The notes: generated by a model from the letters alone, not told the origin. Positions 1-10,541 are shown, numbered from the stretch's first letter. The stretch is 64,000 nucleotides of DNA from Rubricella aquisinus (GCF_014199445.1 NZ_JACIJS010000006.1:62001-126000); one strand, 5' to 3'. A program made the numbers and translations.

Positions 1-416
1 GTGGCGATCAGGATATGCTTGGCGCTGAACTCCGTCCCGTCGTCGAGCGTGACGGTATGGGCGTCCTTCACGGTGGCGCGGGTCCGGTAATGGGTCACTT
101 CGTTGGTGTCGAGGATCCGCTGGTAGATGCCCTCTAGCCGGTCGATCTCTTTGTCCTTGTTGGCGTGTAGCGTGGCCCAGTCAAACTTGGTTTCTCCCAC
201 CGACCAGCCATAACCCGCTGCATCCTCGAAATGTTCGGAAAACTGGGAGGCATAGACCATCAGCTTTTTCGGCACACAGCCCCGGATCACGCACGTCCCG
301 CCATAGCGGTATTCCTCCGCCAGCGCGACGGAAACGCCGGTTTGGGCTGCCACACGCGCGGCGCGCACCCCGCCAGAGCCACCGCCAATTACAAACAGAT
401 CATAGTCAAAGGCCAT
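1..416 (-). CDS. gor: Glutathione-disulfide reductase, N-terminal part (runs off the window)
   Basis: Flavoprotein that reduces oxidised glutathione with NADPH in the cytoplasm. About 138 N-terminal residues are visible. They begin [16 protein letters not shown], an FAD-binding Rossmann glycine motif, and contain [13 protein letters not shown] with the redox cysteine pair C42/C47 in the CxxxxC spacing of the disulfide reductases. The ATG lies at 414-416. It is the last gene of a minus-strand group with the DUF2059 gene (24 bp gap) and rpiA. Dihydrolipoamide dehydrogenase is the main alternative, but the [11 protein letters not shown] context is that of bacterial glutathione reductase. The C-terminal part is outside the window. 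Confidence 0.88.
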   Translation of the reverse strand, partial: MAFDYDLFVIGGGSGGVRAARVAAQTGVSVALAEEYRYGGTCVIRGCVPKKLMVYASQFSEHFEDAAGYGWSVGETKFDWATLHANKDKEIDRLEGIYQRILDTNEVTHYRTRATVKDAHTVTLDDGTEFSAKHILIA

Positions 417-439
417 TGGCGGCTCCCTTCATTTCCGGC

Positions 440-925
440 TTATTCGTCGTCATTGAGAATGTCGATGATACCGGCATTCATTGCGTTGTAGCGCGCATTC
501 ATCGCCTCCATCACGCGGGGCTGATAGGCGCGCAGGTATTGCGGCATCTTGAGCATGACCGACCGACCCAGATCAGAGGCATAGAAATCGCGCAGCGCGG
601 TCAACTCGTCCAGCGTCATGATCGCGGCAAGGTCGGGGGCTGTCGTGGCCACAATTTCCTGATTGATCGCGGCCATCTCAGCACCCACCAGCAATTCGAT
701 CCGGCGGATTTGGTCCTCGGTCACGGTGGGGTCGGTGAGCCGGATCTGGCGCACCACGGGGCCAGCGGCGGCCTCGGCCATGCTTTCACCACTCATCTCT
801 CCGAGGGTCATGTCGATATATTCTTGCGCCATGGCAAGGCGCGCGGCTTGCGTATCCTCCTGCGCGTGGGCCGCAGGGGTCAGCAGAAGAAAGGCTGCGG
901 CGGCAAGGCCGATCCGGTCAAACAT
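440..925 (-). CDS. Exported DUF2059-like protein
   Basis: A 161-residue protein with an N-terminal signal peptide (MFDRIGLAAAAFLLLTPAAHAQ, cleavage expected after AHA). It is followed by a mostly helical domain with a LxxLxxFYASDLGRSVMLKMPQ stretch, as in DUF2059 proteins, which are periplasmic and of unknown function. It starts 3 bp after the rpiA stop and precedes gor, so the three genes are probably co-transcribed. No catalytic motif is visible. Family assignment rests on the overall pattern only. Confidence 0.7.
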   Translation of the reverse strand: MFDRIGLAAAAFLLLTPAAHAQEDTQAARLAMAQEYIDMTLGEMSGESMAEAAAGPVVRQIRLTDPTVTEDQIRRIELLVGAEMAAINQEIVATTAPDLAAIMTLDELTALRDFYASDLGRSVMLKMPQYLRAYQPRVMEAMNARYNAMNAGIIDILNDDE

Positions 926-928
926 TCC

Positions 929-1720
929 TTATCCTTTCTGAGCGCGGGCGAGAAACGCGTCCTCGTCGATACCATCGTTGAACACCACCTGTTGACGCGT
1001 GCCGTCTTTGTCAATCGTGAGCGCATTGCCCTCAAGGTCAGCAAAGCAGATTTTGCCCGCAATCCCGATGAACAATCCGTGTTCGACAAGCCCCGTCACG
1101 CCATCAAGGGCAGATGCGAGTGCGGCAGGGTCGGGAATGGCGCCAAGATGGGCATCCAGCACCGCATTGCCCTCATCGGTGCGCACGGGCGCGCCATTCT
1201 TCATCCGCTGCTCGATTTTCGCGTCCCCGAGCCCTTGGCTCGCGAGCGCCCGGCGGATATGGCCGACCGTCGCTGACATGCCGAAATCCAGCACCTCAAG
1301 CGGCAGGGGAAAGCTGCCAAGCTGCGGCGATTCCTTGGTTGCGTCAGTGATCACGACCATCCGCCGGGAGGACAGGGCGACGATCTTTTCGCGCAGATGC
1401 GCCGCGCCGCCGCCCTTGATGAGGTTCAGCGCGGGATCGAATTCGTCGGTCCCGTCGATGGTCAAATCGAGCGTCCCCGTCTCCTCCAGCGTGGCGAGCG
1501 GCAGGCCGAGGCTTTGCGCCAGCGCGCCCGTGGCCTCTGACGTGGGCACGCAGGTCACGCTAATGCCGTGAATGCGGCATTTCTCCGCCACCAGCTTGAC
1601 CAGCCACGCGGCGGTAGACCCGGTGCCAAGCCCCAGTTTCATCCCATCGGTTACGTCGGCAAGGGCCGCGCGGGAGGCAAGATATTTCGCCCGATCCTGC
1701 GGTGAAAGCGCGTTGGTCAT
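929..1720 (-). CDS. rpiA: Ribose-5-phosphate isomerase A
   Basis: Interconverts ribose-5-phosphate and ribulose-5-phosphate in the pentose phosphate pathway. The 263-residue protein carries the RpiA landmarks in order: LGLGTGSTAAWLV (phosphate-binding loop), DLTIDGTDEFD (catalytic and substrate aspartates), LIKGGGAAHLREKIVA (lysine and glutamate of the active site) and TDEGNAVLD near the C-terminal third. The length is slightly above the usual 220-230 because of a C-terminal extension (about 30 residues) also common in Rhodobacteraceae. First gene of the rpiA-DUF2059-gor group. Confidence 0.95.
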   Translation of the reverse strand: MTNALSPQDRAKYLASRAALADVTDGMKLGLGTGSTAAWLVKLVAEKCRIHGISVTCVPTSEATGALAQSLGLPLATLEETGTLDLTIDGTDEFDPALNLIKGGGAAHLREKIVALSSRRMVVITDATKESPQLGSFPLPLEVLDFGMSATVGHIRRALASQGLGDAKIEQRMKNGAPVRTDEGNAVLDAHLGAIPDPAALASALDGVTGLVEHGLFIGIAGKICFADLEGNALTIDKDGTRQQVVFNDGIDEDAFLARAQKG

Positions 1721-1798
1721 TGGTAGAGCCCCATGGTCACTGTCGATTTAGCCGACCTTATAGGCAAGCAGGCCGCCGGGGGCGAGGGGGAAACGGCG

Positions 1799-2206
1799 CT
1801 AGTGTTCGGTCTCACCATCCGCCGGATCGGCAAGGCTGCGCAAAACACTGCCGCCCGGGTGCCCGTCATGCGCTGTGACCATCTCTGCCAGCGCCGTTTC
1901 CAGCCGTTGCAATCGCGCGATCCGGTCGCGCACATCGGCAAGCTGGCGCGCGGCCAAACTCCCGCCCGCAGTGCTACGCGCCGCAGGACGGGTGGCAAGG
2001 GTCAGAAAATCGCGGATCGCATCTAGATCAAAGCCAAGCTCGCGCGCATGTCGGATAAATCGCAACCGGTCGAGGGCCTCCTGATCGTAGCGCCGCTGCC
2101 CGCCCCATGTGCGCCCCGGCTCGGGCATCAGGCCGCTGCGTTCATAGGTGCGGATCGTCGTGATCTTGACCCCGGCGGCGCGCGCCATATCCCCGATCGT
2201 GTGCAT
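1799..2206 (-). CDS. MerR-family transcriptional regulator
   Basis: A 135-residue protein with an N-terminal winged-helix DNA-binding region (MHTIGDMARAAGVKITTIRTYE, then RRYDQEALDRLRFIRHARELGF) and a C-terminal coiled helix (about residues 85-115). It lacks the conserved cysteines of metal-sensing MerR proteins, so it is not obviously a metal sensor. It lies 78 bp upstream of rpiA in the same direction; no target can be named from the sequence. Confidence 0.85.
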   Translation of the reverse strand: MHTIGDMARAAGVKITTIRTYERSGLMPEPGRTWGGQRRYDQEALDRLRFIRHARELGFDLDAIRDFLTLATRPAARSTAGGSLAARQLADVRDRIARLQRLETALAEMVTAHDGHPGGSVLRSLADPADGETEH

Positions 2207-2311
2207 GGGATGCCCCTGTTGCCCAATGTTGGCGTCAGAAGACCAGAGATGCGGCTCAAGGGCAAGGCGGAGCCGGTTTGTCTCGTGCCGCGAACCATGC
2301 GATCAAGCGTC

Positions 2312-3091
2312 ATGACACGAACACCCGCCCGCCCGGTCCTGATCCTCGGCTCTGCCCCTGATGCCCTGCGCGCCCGCGATTGGCCGCGTGCTGCGTTTCA
2401 CGCGATTGTGGTCCTTAACACCGCGTGGCAGGTGCGCCCGGACTGGACCCATAGCGTGATGTCGAACGACTATGCCGGGCCACGGCCCGCGCCACGCGGG
2501 CGGCAGTTTCTGATCCCGGATGCGCTGGTTGCGGGCGCTCTGGAGCGGGCCGGGGGCATCCTTGCCTGTGGTCCGACCATGGCGCTGACGGCGGGCTATT
2601 GGGCGGCGGAGGAATTCGCGGGCCATCCGCTGATCTGGGCAGGCTGCGACATGCTTTATCCCGATGACGGGCCAAGCCATTTCTACGGACGAGGGGAGGC
2701 CGATCCGCTGCGCGCGGAGCCGACATTGCGCAACCTTCCCGCGCGCGCGGCACGGCTTTGGTGGCATTGCCTGAAGGCCGGATGCTCGGTGCATCGGCTG
2801 AGCGCGGTGCCCCGCTCGAACTTGCCGATCCCCCGGATCAACCCGGAGGATATCGGCCAAAGCAGTCAGGCTTTGCCCGCCCAACAGGCCCGGATCCACC
2901 CCCGCATCGCGGAGGCCGCATTGCAGCATGAGGAACGGATGGGCCTGTCGCGCGTCGCGCGTTCTTCCACCCCCGGCCCACTTCATGTGGTGATGAGTAT
3001 CACAGAACTTGATACCGCCGATGCGTTATGGCTGCGCGTGATGGGGTTGCCGCCGGACCTGCACACATTGCGGCCCAATCGGCGCGATTAG
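2312..3091 (+). CDS. Uncharacterised cytoplasmic protein
   Basis: About 259 residues from the chosen ATG (MTRTPARPVLILGSAPD). An in-frame ATG at 2297 is a possible alternative. The start VLILGSAP, followed by a predicted strand ending in LNTAW, resembles the N-terminal loop of nucleotide-sugar or glycosyltransferase-like folds, and LIWAGCDMLYPDDGPSHFYG is a distinctive central motif. There is no signal peptide or membrane segment. I do not recognise a named family. It is divergent from the MerR gene and 77 bp upstream of the serine dehydratase gene. Confidence 0.6.
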   Translation: MTRTPARPVLILGSAPDALRARDWPRAAFHAIVVLNTAWQVRPDWTHSVMSNDYAGPRPAPRGRQFLIPDALVAGALERAGGILACGPTMALTAGYWAAEEFAGHPLIWAGCDMLYPDDGPSHFYGRGEADPLRAEPTLRNLPARAARLWWHCLKAGCSVHRLSAVPRSNLPIPRINPEDIGQSSQALPAQQARIHPRIAEAALQHEERMGLSRVARSSTPGPLHVVMSITELDTADALWLRVMGLPPDLHTLRPNRRD

Positions 3092-3168
3092 GGTCGGTTT
3101 CTGGCTTCGCCCGTGCTCGCCCCATGCTAGAGACAGGACAACAGAGTCGCGATCCAGAGGGCCCCTGC

Positions 3169-4560
3169 ATGTATCTGAGCGTTTTCGATATTTTCAAGGT
3201 GGGCGTCGGCCCGTCCTCATCGCACACGATGGGGCCGATGGTGGCTGCCGCGCGGTTTCTGGAAGCGCTGCGCGATGGGGCGGATGTGATCCCCGGCGCG
3301 GGCGCGCCGGTGCGGGTGGCGTGCAGGCTCCATGGCTCCTTGGCCTTCACCGGCAAGGGACACGCGACGGATCAGGCCGTGGTCAATGGCCTGTTGGGCT
3401 TTACCCCCGATGCGTTTGACGCAGAGGAAGCCGCGGCTGCCAATACCGCGCTGCGCGACAGCGGGGTGTTGCGGCCCGATGGTCTGCCCGAGCTGCGTTT
3501 TGACCCGGACAGGGACGTGATTTTTGACTATGGCGATCCGCTGCCCGGCCATGCCAACGCCATGACCCTCACCAGCTATGACGCGCGCGACGCGGAGCAT
3601 TTGCGCGTGGTCTATTACTCCGTCGGGGGTGGCTTTGTGCTGACCGAACATGAGTTGAACAACCCACCGACCAATGACACGGGGGCCGTGGTGCCGTACC
3701 CGTTCAAGACGGCTGCACAGATGCTTGAGATGTCCGCCGCGTCTGGCCTGACCATTGCCGAGATGAAGCGCAAGAACGAGTGCACCCGCATGGATGAGGC
3801 GGCACTGGATCAGGGGCTTGCGCGGATCTGGCAGGTGATGCGCGCCTGCATGGATCGCGGGCTGGCCACGGGTGGCACCCTCCCCGGTGGCCTGTCGCTG
3901 CGCCGCCGTGCGGAAGCGATCCGCGCGCATCTGGAGGAGGAGCGCGGGCGCAACCTCACCGCGCCGCATACGATCAATGACTGGATCAGCGTCTATGCCA
4001 TCGCGGTGAACGAGGAAAACGCGGCGGGCGGGCAGGTCGTGACGGCCCCCACCAATGGTGCGGCGGGCGTTGTGCCCGCGACGATCCGTTATTGGCTCGA
4101 CCATGTGCCGGGCGCGTCAGAGGCGCGAGTGGCAGAGTTTTTGTTAACGGCGGCGGCGGTCGGCGGCTTGATAAAGACGAACGCGTCCATTTCCGGCGCG
4201 GAAGTGGGCTGTCAGGGGGAGGTCGGATCAGCCGCGGCCATGGCGGCGGCGGGCCTCTGCGCGGTGCTGGGCGGCAGCACCGAACAGATCGAGAATGCGG
4301 CAGAAATCGCGCTGGAGCATCACCTCGGTATGACCTGCGATCCGATCAAGGGGTTGGTGCAGGCGCCTTGCATCGAGCGCAACGGTCTGGGCGCGATTAA
4401 GGCTGTGTCAGCGGCATCCCTATCCCTGCGCGGCGATGGCAAGCATCTGGTGTCACTCGATAATTGTATCGAAACGATGCGTCAGACCGGGCTCGATATG
4501 AACACGAAATACAAGGAAACATCGCTTGGCGGTTTGGCCGTCAACGTGCCGGAATGCTGA
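3169..4560 (+). CDS. sdaA: L-serine ammonia-lyase, iron-sulfur type, single chain
   Basis: Deaminates L-serine to pyruvate and ammonia. From the ATG at 3169 the protein is 463 residues and starts [20 protein letters not shown], the typical beta-domain start with the SSSHT motif. The alpha domain has cysteines at positions 348 (GCQGEVGSA), 390 (MTCDPIKG) and 401 (APCIERN). Their 42- and 11-residue spacing matches the [4Fe-4S] ligands of known bacterial L-serine dehydratases. An upstream in-frame start at 3028 would add 47 residues with no family support. The stop abuts the stop of the convergent lipoprotein gene. Confidence 0.95.
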   Translation: MYLSVFDIFKVGVGPSSSHTMGPMVAAARFLEALRDGADVIPGAGAPVRVACRLHGSLAFTGKGHATDQAVVNGLLGFTPDAFDAEEAAAANTALRDSGVLRPDGLPELRFDPDRDVIFDYGDPLPGHANAMTLTSYDARDAEHLRVVYYSVGGGFVLTEHELNNPPTNDTGAVVPYPFKTAAQMLEMSAASGLTIAEMKRKNECTRMDEAALDQGLARIWQVMRACMDRGLATGGTLPGGLSLRRRAEAIRAHLEEERGRNLTAPHTINDWISVYAIAVNEENAAGGQVVTAPTNGAAGVVPATIRYWLDHVPGASEARVAEFLLTAAAVGGLIKTNASISGAEVGCQGEVGSAAAMAAAGLCAVLGGSTEQIENAAEIALEHHLGMTCDPIKGLVQAPCIERNGLGAIKAVSAASLSLRGDGKHLVSLDNCIETMRQTGLDMNTKYKETSLGGLAVNVPEC

Positions 4561-4890
4561 TCAGCCGCAAAACCGGACCGTGCGCATCACACCGACCAGG
4601 CCGCGCACCTGATCGCGCGTGGTCTCTGCCTCATCCACGAGGGAGAGGATAAGCGCCTTGTCCTCATCAGAGAGGTCCGTCGTCTCCAGCGCCGCGTGGA
4701 CCAGCGGGCCGAACCGCTCCAAAAGGTCCAACCCCACGCGGGTCAGCGCCAGTTCCTGACAGGACATCCCGATGATGCGCGTCGCCGTCTCCACGCCGAC
4801 CAGCGGGAAGTCTGCTGCGTAATCAGGCTCTTGTGGCCCGGTGCAGGCCGTGAGCGCTATGAGAGCTGCGGCGAGGAGGCGAAAACGCAT
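4561..4890 (-). CDS. Small putative lipoprotein
   Basis: A 109-residue protein with a lipoprotein signal (MRFRLLAAALIALTAC, lipobox LTAC with Cys16). The mature part of about 93 residues has two further cysteines (MSCQEL and the C-terminal RFCG), possibly forming a disulfide in the periplasm. Function unknown. Its start is 4 bp from the stop of the thiamine pyrophosphokinase gene, so the two are probably one transcript. Confidence 0.65.
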   Translation of the reverse strand: MRFRLLAAALIALTACTGPQEPDYAADFPLVGVETATRIIGMSCQELALTRVGLDLLERFGPLVHAALETTDLSDEDKALILSLVDEAETTRDQVRGLVGVMRTVRFCG

Positions 4891-4894
4891 GGGC

Positions 4895-5557
4895 TTAATC
4901 CTTTTTCATCAGGGCGGTGGCGAGCATGGGCAGGCATTCGGTCGGCACGATCAGAAGGCACGGGCCGTCCATCGTGATCTCCACCGGGCCGGTTGCCCGG
5001 TTGGAGGTGCCAAGCTGCCCGGAAATGGTCATCTCCAACCCGTCGATGGGCCAGTGCAGCCCGCGACTGCGCACGCCTCTACATGCCCCCAGCGGAAAGA
5101 GGGAGATGCGGGTGCCGGGCGGCACGGGCAGGCTGATCTCAGACGGGCAGAGGCAGGCGACATCCTCTTGCCCGAGGATGATGACATGGCCCGCATCCCC
5201 ACGGCCCAGCCGGCCCAGCACGGCGAGCATGTGATCCATCCGCGCGCCCGTGAACCCAACGCCAAGGATCAGGGGCGCGCGGATCACCTTGAGGCATTTG
5301 TCAAAATCGGTGCTGTTCTGATCGCTGTCATGCAGCACAGTGACCCCGTCTGTGATCCAGTTCGATTTGTCCTCTAGGGAATCAAGATCGCCAATGATGA
5401 CAGAGACATGCCGCCCCAGCGCGCGCGCCTTGTCCGCCCCCCCATCGGCGGCAATGCAGACAGGGGCGAGGGTTTCTGCCCATCTCAGGGCGTCCTCCGT
5501 CACCTCCCCGCCACCCACAAGCAGGACGGGGTGGTCAAATGTCACTTCGTGGTTCAT
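4895..5557 (-). CDS. Thiamine pyrophosphokinase
   Basis: Transfers pyrophosphate from ATP to thiamine to make thiamine diphosphate. The 220-residue protein shows the family motifs in order: LLVGGGEV near the N-terminus, CIAADGGADKA, VIIGDLDS (metal/ATP aspartates), DQNSTDFDKCL and GARMDHMLA. The C-terminal beta domain ends with ATGPVEI. No THI-box riboswitch was recognised upstream. It is the first gene of a two-gene minus-strand unit with the small lipoprotein. Confidence 0.88.
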   Translation of the reverse strand: MNHEVTFDHPVLLVGGGEVTEDALRWAETLAPVCIAADGGADKARALGRHVSVIIGDLDSLEDKSNWITDGVTVLHDSDQNSTDFDKCLKVIRAPLILGVGFTGARMDHMLAVLGRLGRGDAGHVIILGQEDVACLCPSEISLPVPPGTRISLFPLGACRGVRSRGLHWPIDGLEMTISGQLGTSNRATGPVEITMDGPCLLIVPTECLPMLATALMKKD

Positions 5558-5659
5558 AGCCTCCGCAATCGGTCATTCCGGCGCAAGGGTCAAGCGGTGC
5601 GCTGGCCTTGCAACCGGGCGAGGGCGTCATAATATAGCGCGCAAGGAGGAGCCCGTTCG

Positions 5660-6604
5660 ATGAAGCAACCCCGACAGGTGACGGTCAATTGCAGCGGCAG
5701 GGTCTGCGTTTTACGCGGATTTTCCAACCCGAAGCCGATGATCGACCTGTTCGCGCGCGTCGCCCGCGTGGCGGAGCGGAAAGGGCAGGACCTGACGCCC
5801 GAAGGGGTCGCGGCGGTGCTGGCAAAGCGGCGCATCCTCGGGATCAAGGTCACTGGAACACCAGAGCGGATCGTGATGGAGAAATCCACGCGCCAAACCA
5901 ACATGCTGCGCCCGCGGGAAGAGGCGGAAAAGCGGATGGAGGCCGCGCGCAAACTGATCGAGGAGCGCGCCCGCGCGCATCCGCCCTCCCCCGATCTGAG
6001 CCTGTTCAATCCGCTGATGTCGCTCAGCCCGCTTGGCTATGTGTCGGGCACGCGGCCGGAGGTTGATCTGTCAAAACTCGATGCGTTCGAATGGAGCACG
6101 ATCGACACGCCGACGATCACGCCCTTCGCCGCGCCGGATGTGGTGGCGGAAACACCCGACTCCGATGACGATTTTGTCATGAAAACGGATATCCCCGCGC
6201 CGGGGCAGGCCAAGGCAGCGGCCCCGTTCGATGCCCCCCACGACGCGCTTAGTGATGCGCTCGAAGCCGCGATGAGCGGTCAGATCGTCGAAGAAAAGCA
6301 AATGTCCGAGCCGTCCCTGAGCCTGTCGCTTGCCGATTACGCGGCTCCTAGGCGGCCCAAGACGCTGGAACAGGCGCTGGAGATCGCCGCCGCCTATCGC
6401 CGCTTCATCCACGGTGAGCAGGTGTTCGCCCGGCGCGACGTGCTGCTGGATGTCGATGATATCGCCATCGACGGCGCACCCTTCCCGCCGGATGTGAAAC
6501 TGCGCGCCTTCAACGCATTGGTCGAGCAGGGGGGCAGCCTGATCCGCAAGGATCGCGGGCTATTCACACTCGGCAAATCGCTCGAAATGCGTTACGGGCG
6601 GTGA
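5660..6604 (+). CDS. Uncharacterised 314-residue protein
   Basis: Soluble protein without a signal peptide or membrane segment. Residues 1-110 are basic and helical (EEAEKRMEAARKLIEERARAH). The middle (about 125-225) is acidic and proline-rich and probably disordered. The C-terminal 90 residues look folded and end in a winged-helix-like segment (RAFNALVEQGGSLIRKDRGLFTLG). It resembles other Rhodobacteraceae hypotheticals with a basic head and a C-terminal HTH-like tail. No function can be assigned. It is divergent from the thiamine pyrophosphokinase gene. Confidence 0.6.
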   Translation: MKQPRQVTVNCSGRVCVLRGFSNPKPMIDLFARVARVAERKGQDLTPEGVAAVLAKRRILGIKVTGTPERIVMEKSTRQTNMLRPREEAEKRMEAARKLIEERARAHPPSPDLSLFNPLMSLSPLGYVSGTRPEVDLSKLDAFEWSTIDTPTITPFAAPDVVAETPDSDDDFVMKTDIPAPGQAKAAAPFDAPHDALSDALEAAMSGQIVEEKQMSEPSLSLSLADYAAPRRPKTLEQALEIAAAYRRFIHGEQVFARRDVLLDVDDIAIDGAPFPPDVKLRAFNALVEQGGSLIRKDRGLFTLGKSLEMRYGR

Positions 6605-6608
6605 GGGA

Positions 6609-7061
6609 TCATTCGGCCCAAGGGCGGATGACCACGGCTGAAATCGCGTTCTTCGGGCTGCCGTCGATCAGCCGGTCGGAATAGGTCAGATAAACCAGCG
6701 TGTTGCGCGCCTCGTCAAAGAAACGCACGACCTGAATACGCTTGAACAGGATCGACGCGCGTTCGCTGAACACGTCCTCCCCCTCTTCCAACGTGTCCAG
6801 AAAGCGGATTGGCCCGGTCTGACGACAGGCGATGGACGCGTCGGAGGTGTCCTCCGCAAGTCCAAGGGAGCCGCTGATGCCGCCCGTCCGCGCGCGGGAG
6901 ACAAAGCAACTGACCCCTTCGACTTTTGGGTCGTCAAACGCTTCGACCACGATGCGGTGATTGGCGCCCAACAGTTTCCATGCGGTCGTGACCTCGCCAA
7001 TCTCCTCCGCCGCGACGGGGGTGGCGAGCAGGGCAAGCGACAGCGTGAGCCAGCGTATCAT
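6609..7061 (-). CDS. creA: CreA-like periplasmic protein
   Basis: A 150-residue protein from the ATG at 7059-7061, with a signal peptide ending TPVAAEE. The mature region contains EIGEVTTAWKLLG, HRIVVEAFDDPKVEGVSCFVSRA and the C-terminal NAISAVVIRPW, all typical of CreA (DUF1467-independent small periplasmic family of unknown function). Its ATG overlaps the stop of the upstream DUF2842 gene by 4 bp (ATGA), indicating translational coupling. An upstream in-frame start inside DUF2842 is unlikely. Confidence 0.82.
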   Translation of the reverse strand: MIRWLTLSLALLATPVAAEEIGEVTTAWKLLGANHRIVVEAFDDPKVEGVSCFVSRARTGGISGSLGLAEDTSDASIACRQTGPIRFLDTLEEGEDVFSERASILFKRIQVVRFFDEARNTLVYLTYSDRLIDGSPKNAISAVVIRPWAE

Positions 7062-7291
7062 GCCTCTGGCTCCTTCGGGGCGTCGGGATCGGGCTGGCCA
7101 ATGCCCTTGAACACCGCCTTGAACGGCAATGCCCAGACAATGCCGAGCGCCACATAGATCACCAGTTCCAGCCAAAGCGGCGGGCGATCAAACATCGCCA
7201 CGATGCTGACCGCCGCGATCATATAAAGCGGCAGTCCCACCAGCAGCAGTAGGAGCGAAAGGCGACGACGGGTTTTGTATTTCAATGCCAT
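7058..7291 (-). CDS. DUF2842 small membrane protein
   Basis: A 77-residue protein with two membrane segments (about 11-31 LLLLLVGLPLYMIAAVSIVA and 41-60 ELVIYVALGIVWALPFKAVF) and a charged C-terminus. This is the typical pattern of DUF2842, a small family of Alphaproteobacteria with unknown role. Translationally coupled to the downstream creA-like gene. Confidence 0.75.
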   Translation of the reverse strand: MALKYKTRRRLSLLLLLVGLPLYMIAAVSIVAMFDRPPLWLELVIYVALGIVWALPFKAVFKGIGQPDPDAPKEPEA

Positions 7292-7359
7292 GGCAGGGAT
7301 ATAGGTCTCTGATCGGGTCAGGCCAAGCGCCCGGAGTGATTTCAGGTCTGGGCGCTCGG

Positions 7360-9066
7360 TCAGCCCTTGCCGGCGTAGCGGGCCTGCATCTCCTCCCGCG
7401 CCTCATCCGTGATCTTGTCGAACAGGTTGGCGGGCACGGTGAAGGCATGCCCGGCGGGCAGGGCGCTCATCGCCTCAGCGACGCTTTCGGGCCACTCCGC
7501 ATCGGTGGCGTTCATCGCCTCCAGCATCGTATGGGCGGCATCGGGGATGAAGGGTTTTGACAGCACGGCATAGAGCCGGATCAGGTTCAGGGCGAGCCGG
7601 ATTTGAGCCGCGGCACGGTCCGGGTCTTCCTTGAACACGGCCCATGGGGCGGCGGCTTGCAGATATTCGTTGCCCGCCACCCAGATCGCGCGCAATTCGG
7701 CCGCGGATTTACGAATATCAATCGCCTCCATATGCGTTTCATACGCCTTGAGGCGGGTCTCAAGATCGGCGATCAGCGCGTCCTCCTCCGGGCCATACTG
7801 GCCGCCCGAGGGCACCTCTTCGCTGAATTTCGAGCGGCAGAATTTGGTTACGCGGCTGACGAAATTGCCCAGCACGTCGGCCAGATCCTTGTTCACCCCG
7901 GATTGGAAGCTCTCCCAGGTGAATTCGCTGTCGGATGTTTCGGGGCAATGGCTCAACAACCACCAGCGCCAATAATCGCTCGGCAGAATATCGAGTGCCT
8001 GATCCATGAACACGCCGCGCCCGAGCGAGGTCGAGAATTGTCCGCCCTCATAATTGAGGTAGTTGAAGGATTTGATGTAATCCACCAGCTTCCACGGCTC
8101 CCCAGAGCCAAGGATCGTCGCAGGAAAGCTCAGGGTGTGGAACGGCACGTTGTCCTTGCCCATGAACTGCACATATTTCACGTCCTGCGCACCCGCATCG
8201 GTGCGCCACCAGCGTTTCCAGTCATTACCGGTCTTGTCTGCCCATTCGACGGTCGCCGCGATATAGCCGATGGGCGCGTCGAACCAGACATAGAATACCT
8301 TGTCCTCCAGCCCCGGCCATGGCGCGCCGTTGCGCGTGACCTTGATGCCCCAATCCAGATCACGGGTGATGCCGCGATCCTGCAGACCGTCCCCATCGTT
8401 CAGCCATTTCTTCGCGATGGAAGTGGTGAGCACCGGCCAATCCGTGCGCGACTCGATCCATTCAGAAAGCTGCCCGCGCATCTGCTTTTGCCGCAGGTGC
8501 AAGTGGCGCGTTTCGCGCACCTCCAGATTGGTGGAGCCGGAAATGGCGGAGCGCGGCTCGATCAGGTCGGTGGGATCAAGCTGCTTGGTGCAGTTTTCGC
8601 ACTGATCGCCCCGCGCGCGGTCATAGCCGCAATTGGGGCAGGTGCCCTCGACATAACGGTCGGCCAAAAACCGCGCGTCATCGACCGAGTAAATCTGATG
8701 CTCGACCACTTCGGAAATCAGGCCCGCGCGATCCAGCGCCTCGGCAAATCCTTGGGTCAGCTTATGGTTCGCCGGATCGGAGGTGCGCCCGAAATGATCG
8801 AAGCCGATGCGGAACCCGCGCGCCAGATCGGCCTGCACCGCGTGCATTTCCGCGCAATATTCCGCCACCGGCTGCCCGGCCTTTTTCGCGGCCAGTTCAG
8901 CCGGGGAGCCATGCTCATCCGTCGCGCAGATATGCAGCACCTCATGCCCGCGCCCCCGCATGTAGCGGGCATACACGTCTGACGGCAATTGCGAGCCGAT
9001 CAGGTTCCCAAGATGCTTGATCCCGTTGATATAGGGCAGGGCGGACGTGATGAGGATACGGGCCAT
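7360..9066 (-). CDS. metG: Methionyl-tRNA synthetase
   Basis: Charges tRNA-Met with methionine. The ATG at 9064-9066 gives [22 protein letters not shown], the conserved class I HIGH-region start (here HLGN); a start 63 bp upstream would add 21 unconserved residues. The zinc-binding knuckle is seen as [17 protein letters not shown], and the catalytic-loop region runs [11 protein letters not shown]. The 568-residue length fits the form lacking the C-terminal tRNA-binding domain. Confidence 0.96.
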   Translation of the reverse strand: MARILITSALPYINGIKHLGNLIGSQLPSDVYARYMRGRGHEVLHICATDEHGSPAELAAKKAGQPVAEYCAEMHAVQADLARGFRIGFDHFGRTSDPANHKLTQGFAEALDRAGLISEVVEHQIYSVDDARFLADRYVEGTCPNCGYDRARGDQCENCTKQLDPTDLIEPRSAISGSTNLEVRETRHLHLRQKQMRGQLSEWIESRTDWPVLTTSIAKKWLNDGDGLQDRGITRDLDWGIKVTRNGAPWPGLEDKVFYVWFDAPIGYIAATVEWADKTGNDWKRWWRTDAGAQDVKYVQFMGKDNVPFHTLSFPATILGSGEPWKLVDYIKSFNYLNYEGGQFSTSLGRGVFMDQALDILPSDYWRWWLLSHCPETSDSEFTWESFQSGVNKDLADVLGNFVSRVTKFCRSKFSEEVPSGGQYGPEEDALIADLETRLKAYETHMEAIDIRKSAAELRAIWVAGNEYLQAAAPWAVFKEDPDRAAAQIRLALNLIRLYAVLSKPFIPDAAHTMLEAMNATDAEWPESVAEAMSALPAGHAFTVPANLFDKITDEAREEMQARYAGKG

Positions 9067-9139
9067 GGTATGCTCCAAGGGGTGATGTTGGCGGCGGTGT
9101 AGCGAAATTCCGCGCCATGTGCCAGCCATTGTGGGACGG

Positions 9140-10348
9140 CTATTTGCGGAACAGCCGCTGTAGGATGAAGCTGGTGCGCGGGCGGTAAGTGTAGGGTGTT
9201 TTCTCGACAGGGGCAGGGCGCGCGCGGATGCGCCACAGGCTGAACAGGATCAGCGCCACATGGGCTGCTGCGATATAGATGAACAAGGCGCGCGGCCCGT
9301 AGCCCCCGATCAGGACTGAGGCGATATAGGGCGACGCGATCGCGCCGACCGAATAGGTGAACATCAGGCTTGCGTTCAATTCAACCACGCTGCCTTCGGG
9401 ACAAAAATCATTGGCATGGGCGGCAGAGACGGAAAAGAGCGGGAAAGACGCGAACCCAAACAGCAGCATCGACAGGTACAACCCGCCCTCAAATGCGAAC
9501 AAGCCGCCACCAATGGCCCCCGACACGATCAGGGCGGTGACCGACATCCCGATCAGCACATGCCTGCGGTCGATCTTATCCGCAAGCCAGCCCGTCGGCA
9601 CCTGTGCCAAGGCACCGCCAAGCAGCCCGGCGGCCAGAAACACGCCGATCTGATCGTTGCGCAGCCCCTGTTCGGTGCCATAAAGCGGGCCGGCCATACG
9701 GAAGGCGGACATGGTGATGCCCGATACGAACACGCCCGCTGCACCAAGGGGCGAAAGGCGAAACGCGAATTTCGGGCGCAGGCGGGGGGCGGTGCCGGTC
9801 GCGGGTGGCGCGCTGGTGGTCAGGGTGATGGGCAGAAGGCACAGACAGGCGAAAATCGCCAGAATATTGTAGGAGACATAGGCGGCAGGCTCCAGAAACC
9901 CGATCATCAACTGCGCGCCCAGACCCGCAAGGATATCGACCACGCGGTAGACGCCCAGAACCCGGCCCCGGTTTGCGTTCGTCACTTTGGATTGGAGCCA
10001 GCTTTCCACCACCGTATAGGCGCCCGCCACCGCGATGCCCGACAGGATACGCAACGCCATCCATGCCTCCGCCACATCCGTGAGCGTATGACCCAAGGCC
10101 CCAAGGATGCCGCAGGCGGCAAAGGCCGCAAACGCCCGGCTTGGCCCCACGGAGCCGATCAGCCGCGGTGCCCACCAGCAGCCGATAAAAAAGCCAAAGA
10201 AATGCGATGACCCAAGCGCCCCGATCTCCCCTGCGGAGAAGCCCAACATCACGCCCGACAGCGCATCAAGAGGCCCCATCGCACCGGAGGAAAGCTGCAC
10301 GAAAATCACCGACAGAAACAGTGCAGCAAACGAAATCAGAAGTCGCAT
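9140..10348 (-). CDS. MFS transporter
   Basis: A 402-residue protein with about 12 predicted membrane segments. The loop after helix 2 carries SVGPSRAFA, and the second-half repeat has the MFS signature [13 protein letters not shown]. Substrate unknown; the architecture resembles small drug or metabolite exporters of the YcaD/UMF1-like type. It lies 73 bp upstream of metG in the same direction and is divergent from the ABC exporter. Confidence 0.85.
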   Translation of the reverse strand: MRLLISFAALFLSVIFVQLSSGAMGPLDALSGVMLGFSAGEIGALGSSHFFGFFIGCWWAPRLIGSVGPSRAFAAFAACGILGALGHTLTDVAEAWMALRILSGIAVAGAYTVVESWLQSKVTNANRGRVLGVYRVVDILAGLGAQLMIGFLEPAAYVSYNILAIFACLCLLPITLTTSAPPATGTAPRLRPKFAFRLSPLGAAGVFVSGITMSAFRMAGPLYGTEQGLRNDQIGVFLAAGLLGGALAQVPTGWLADKIDRRHVLIGMSVTALIVSGAIGGGLFAFEGGLYLSMLLFGFASFPLFSVSAAHANDFCPEGSVVELNASLMFTYSVGAIASPYIASVLIGGYGPRALFIYIAAAHVALILFSLWRIRARPAPVEKTPYTYRPRTSFILQRLFRK

Positions 10349-10541
10349 CAGACAGGGGCCTTGAACCGGTAAGCGCCCCTGTTAGCGCGGGCAGGGGCTG
10401 CTGTCCTGCCCATTCGCGACATCGTGTCAAAATGCATGAAGGTCAGTGCGCCGCGCGGCAATTCCGCCACCTTACGGACCCGTGCCTTGCTCCCTTAAGG
10501 TTCCGTTGCTAAGAGCAATTAACGACGCAATAGGGAAATAC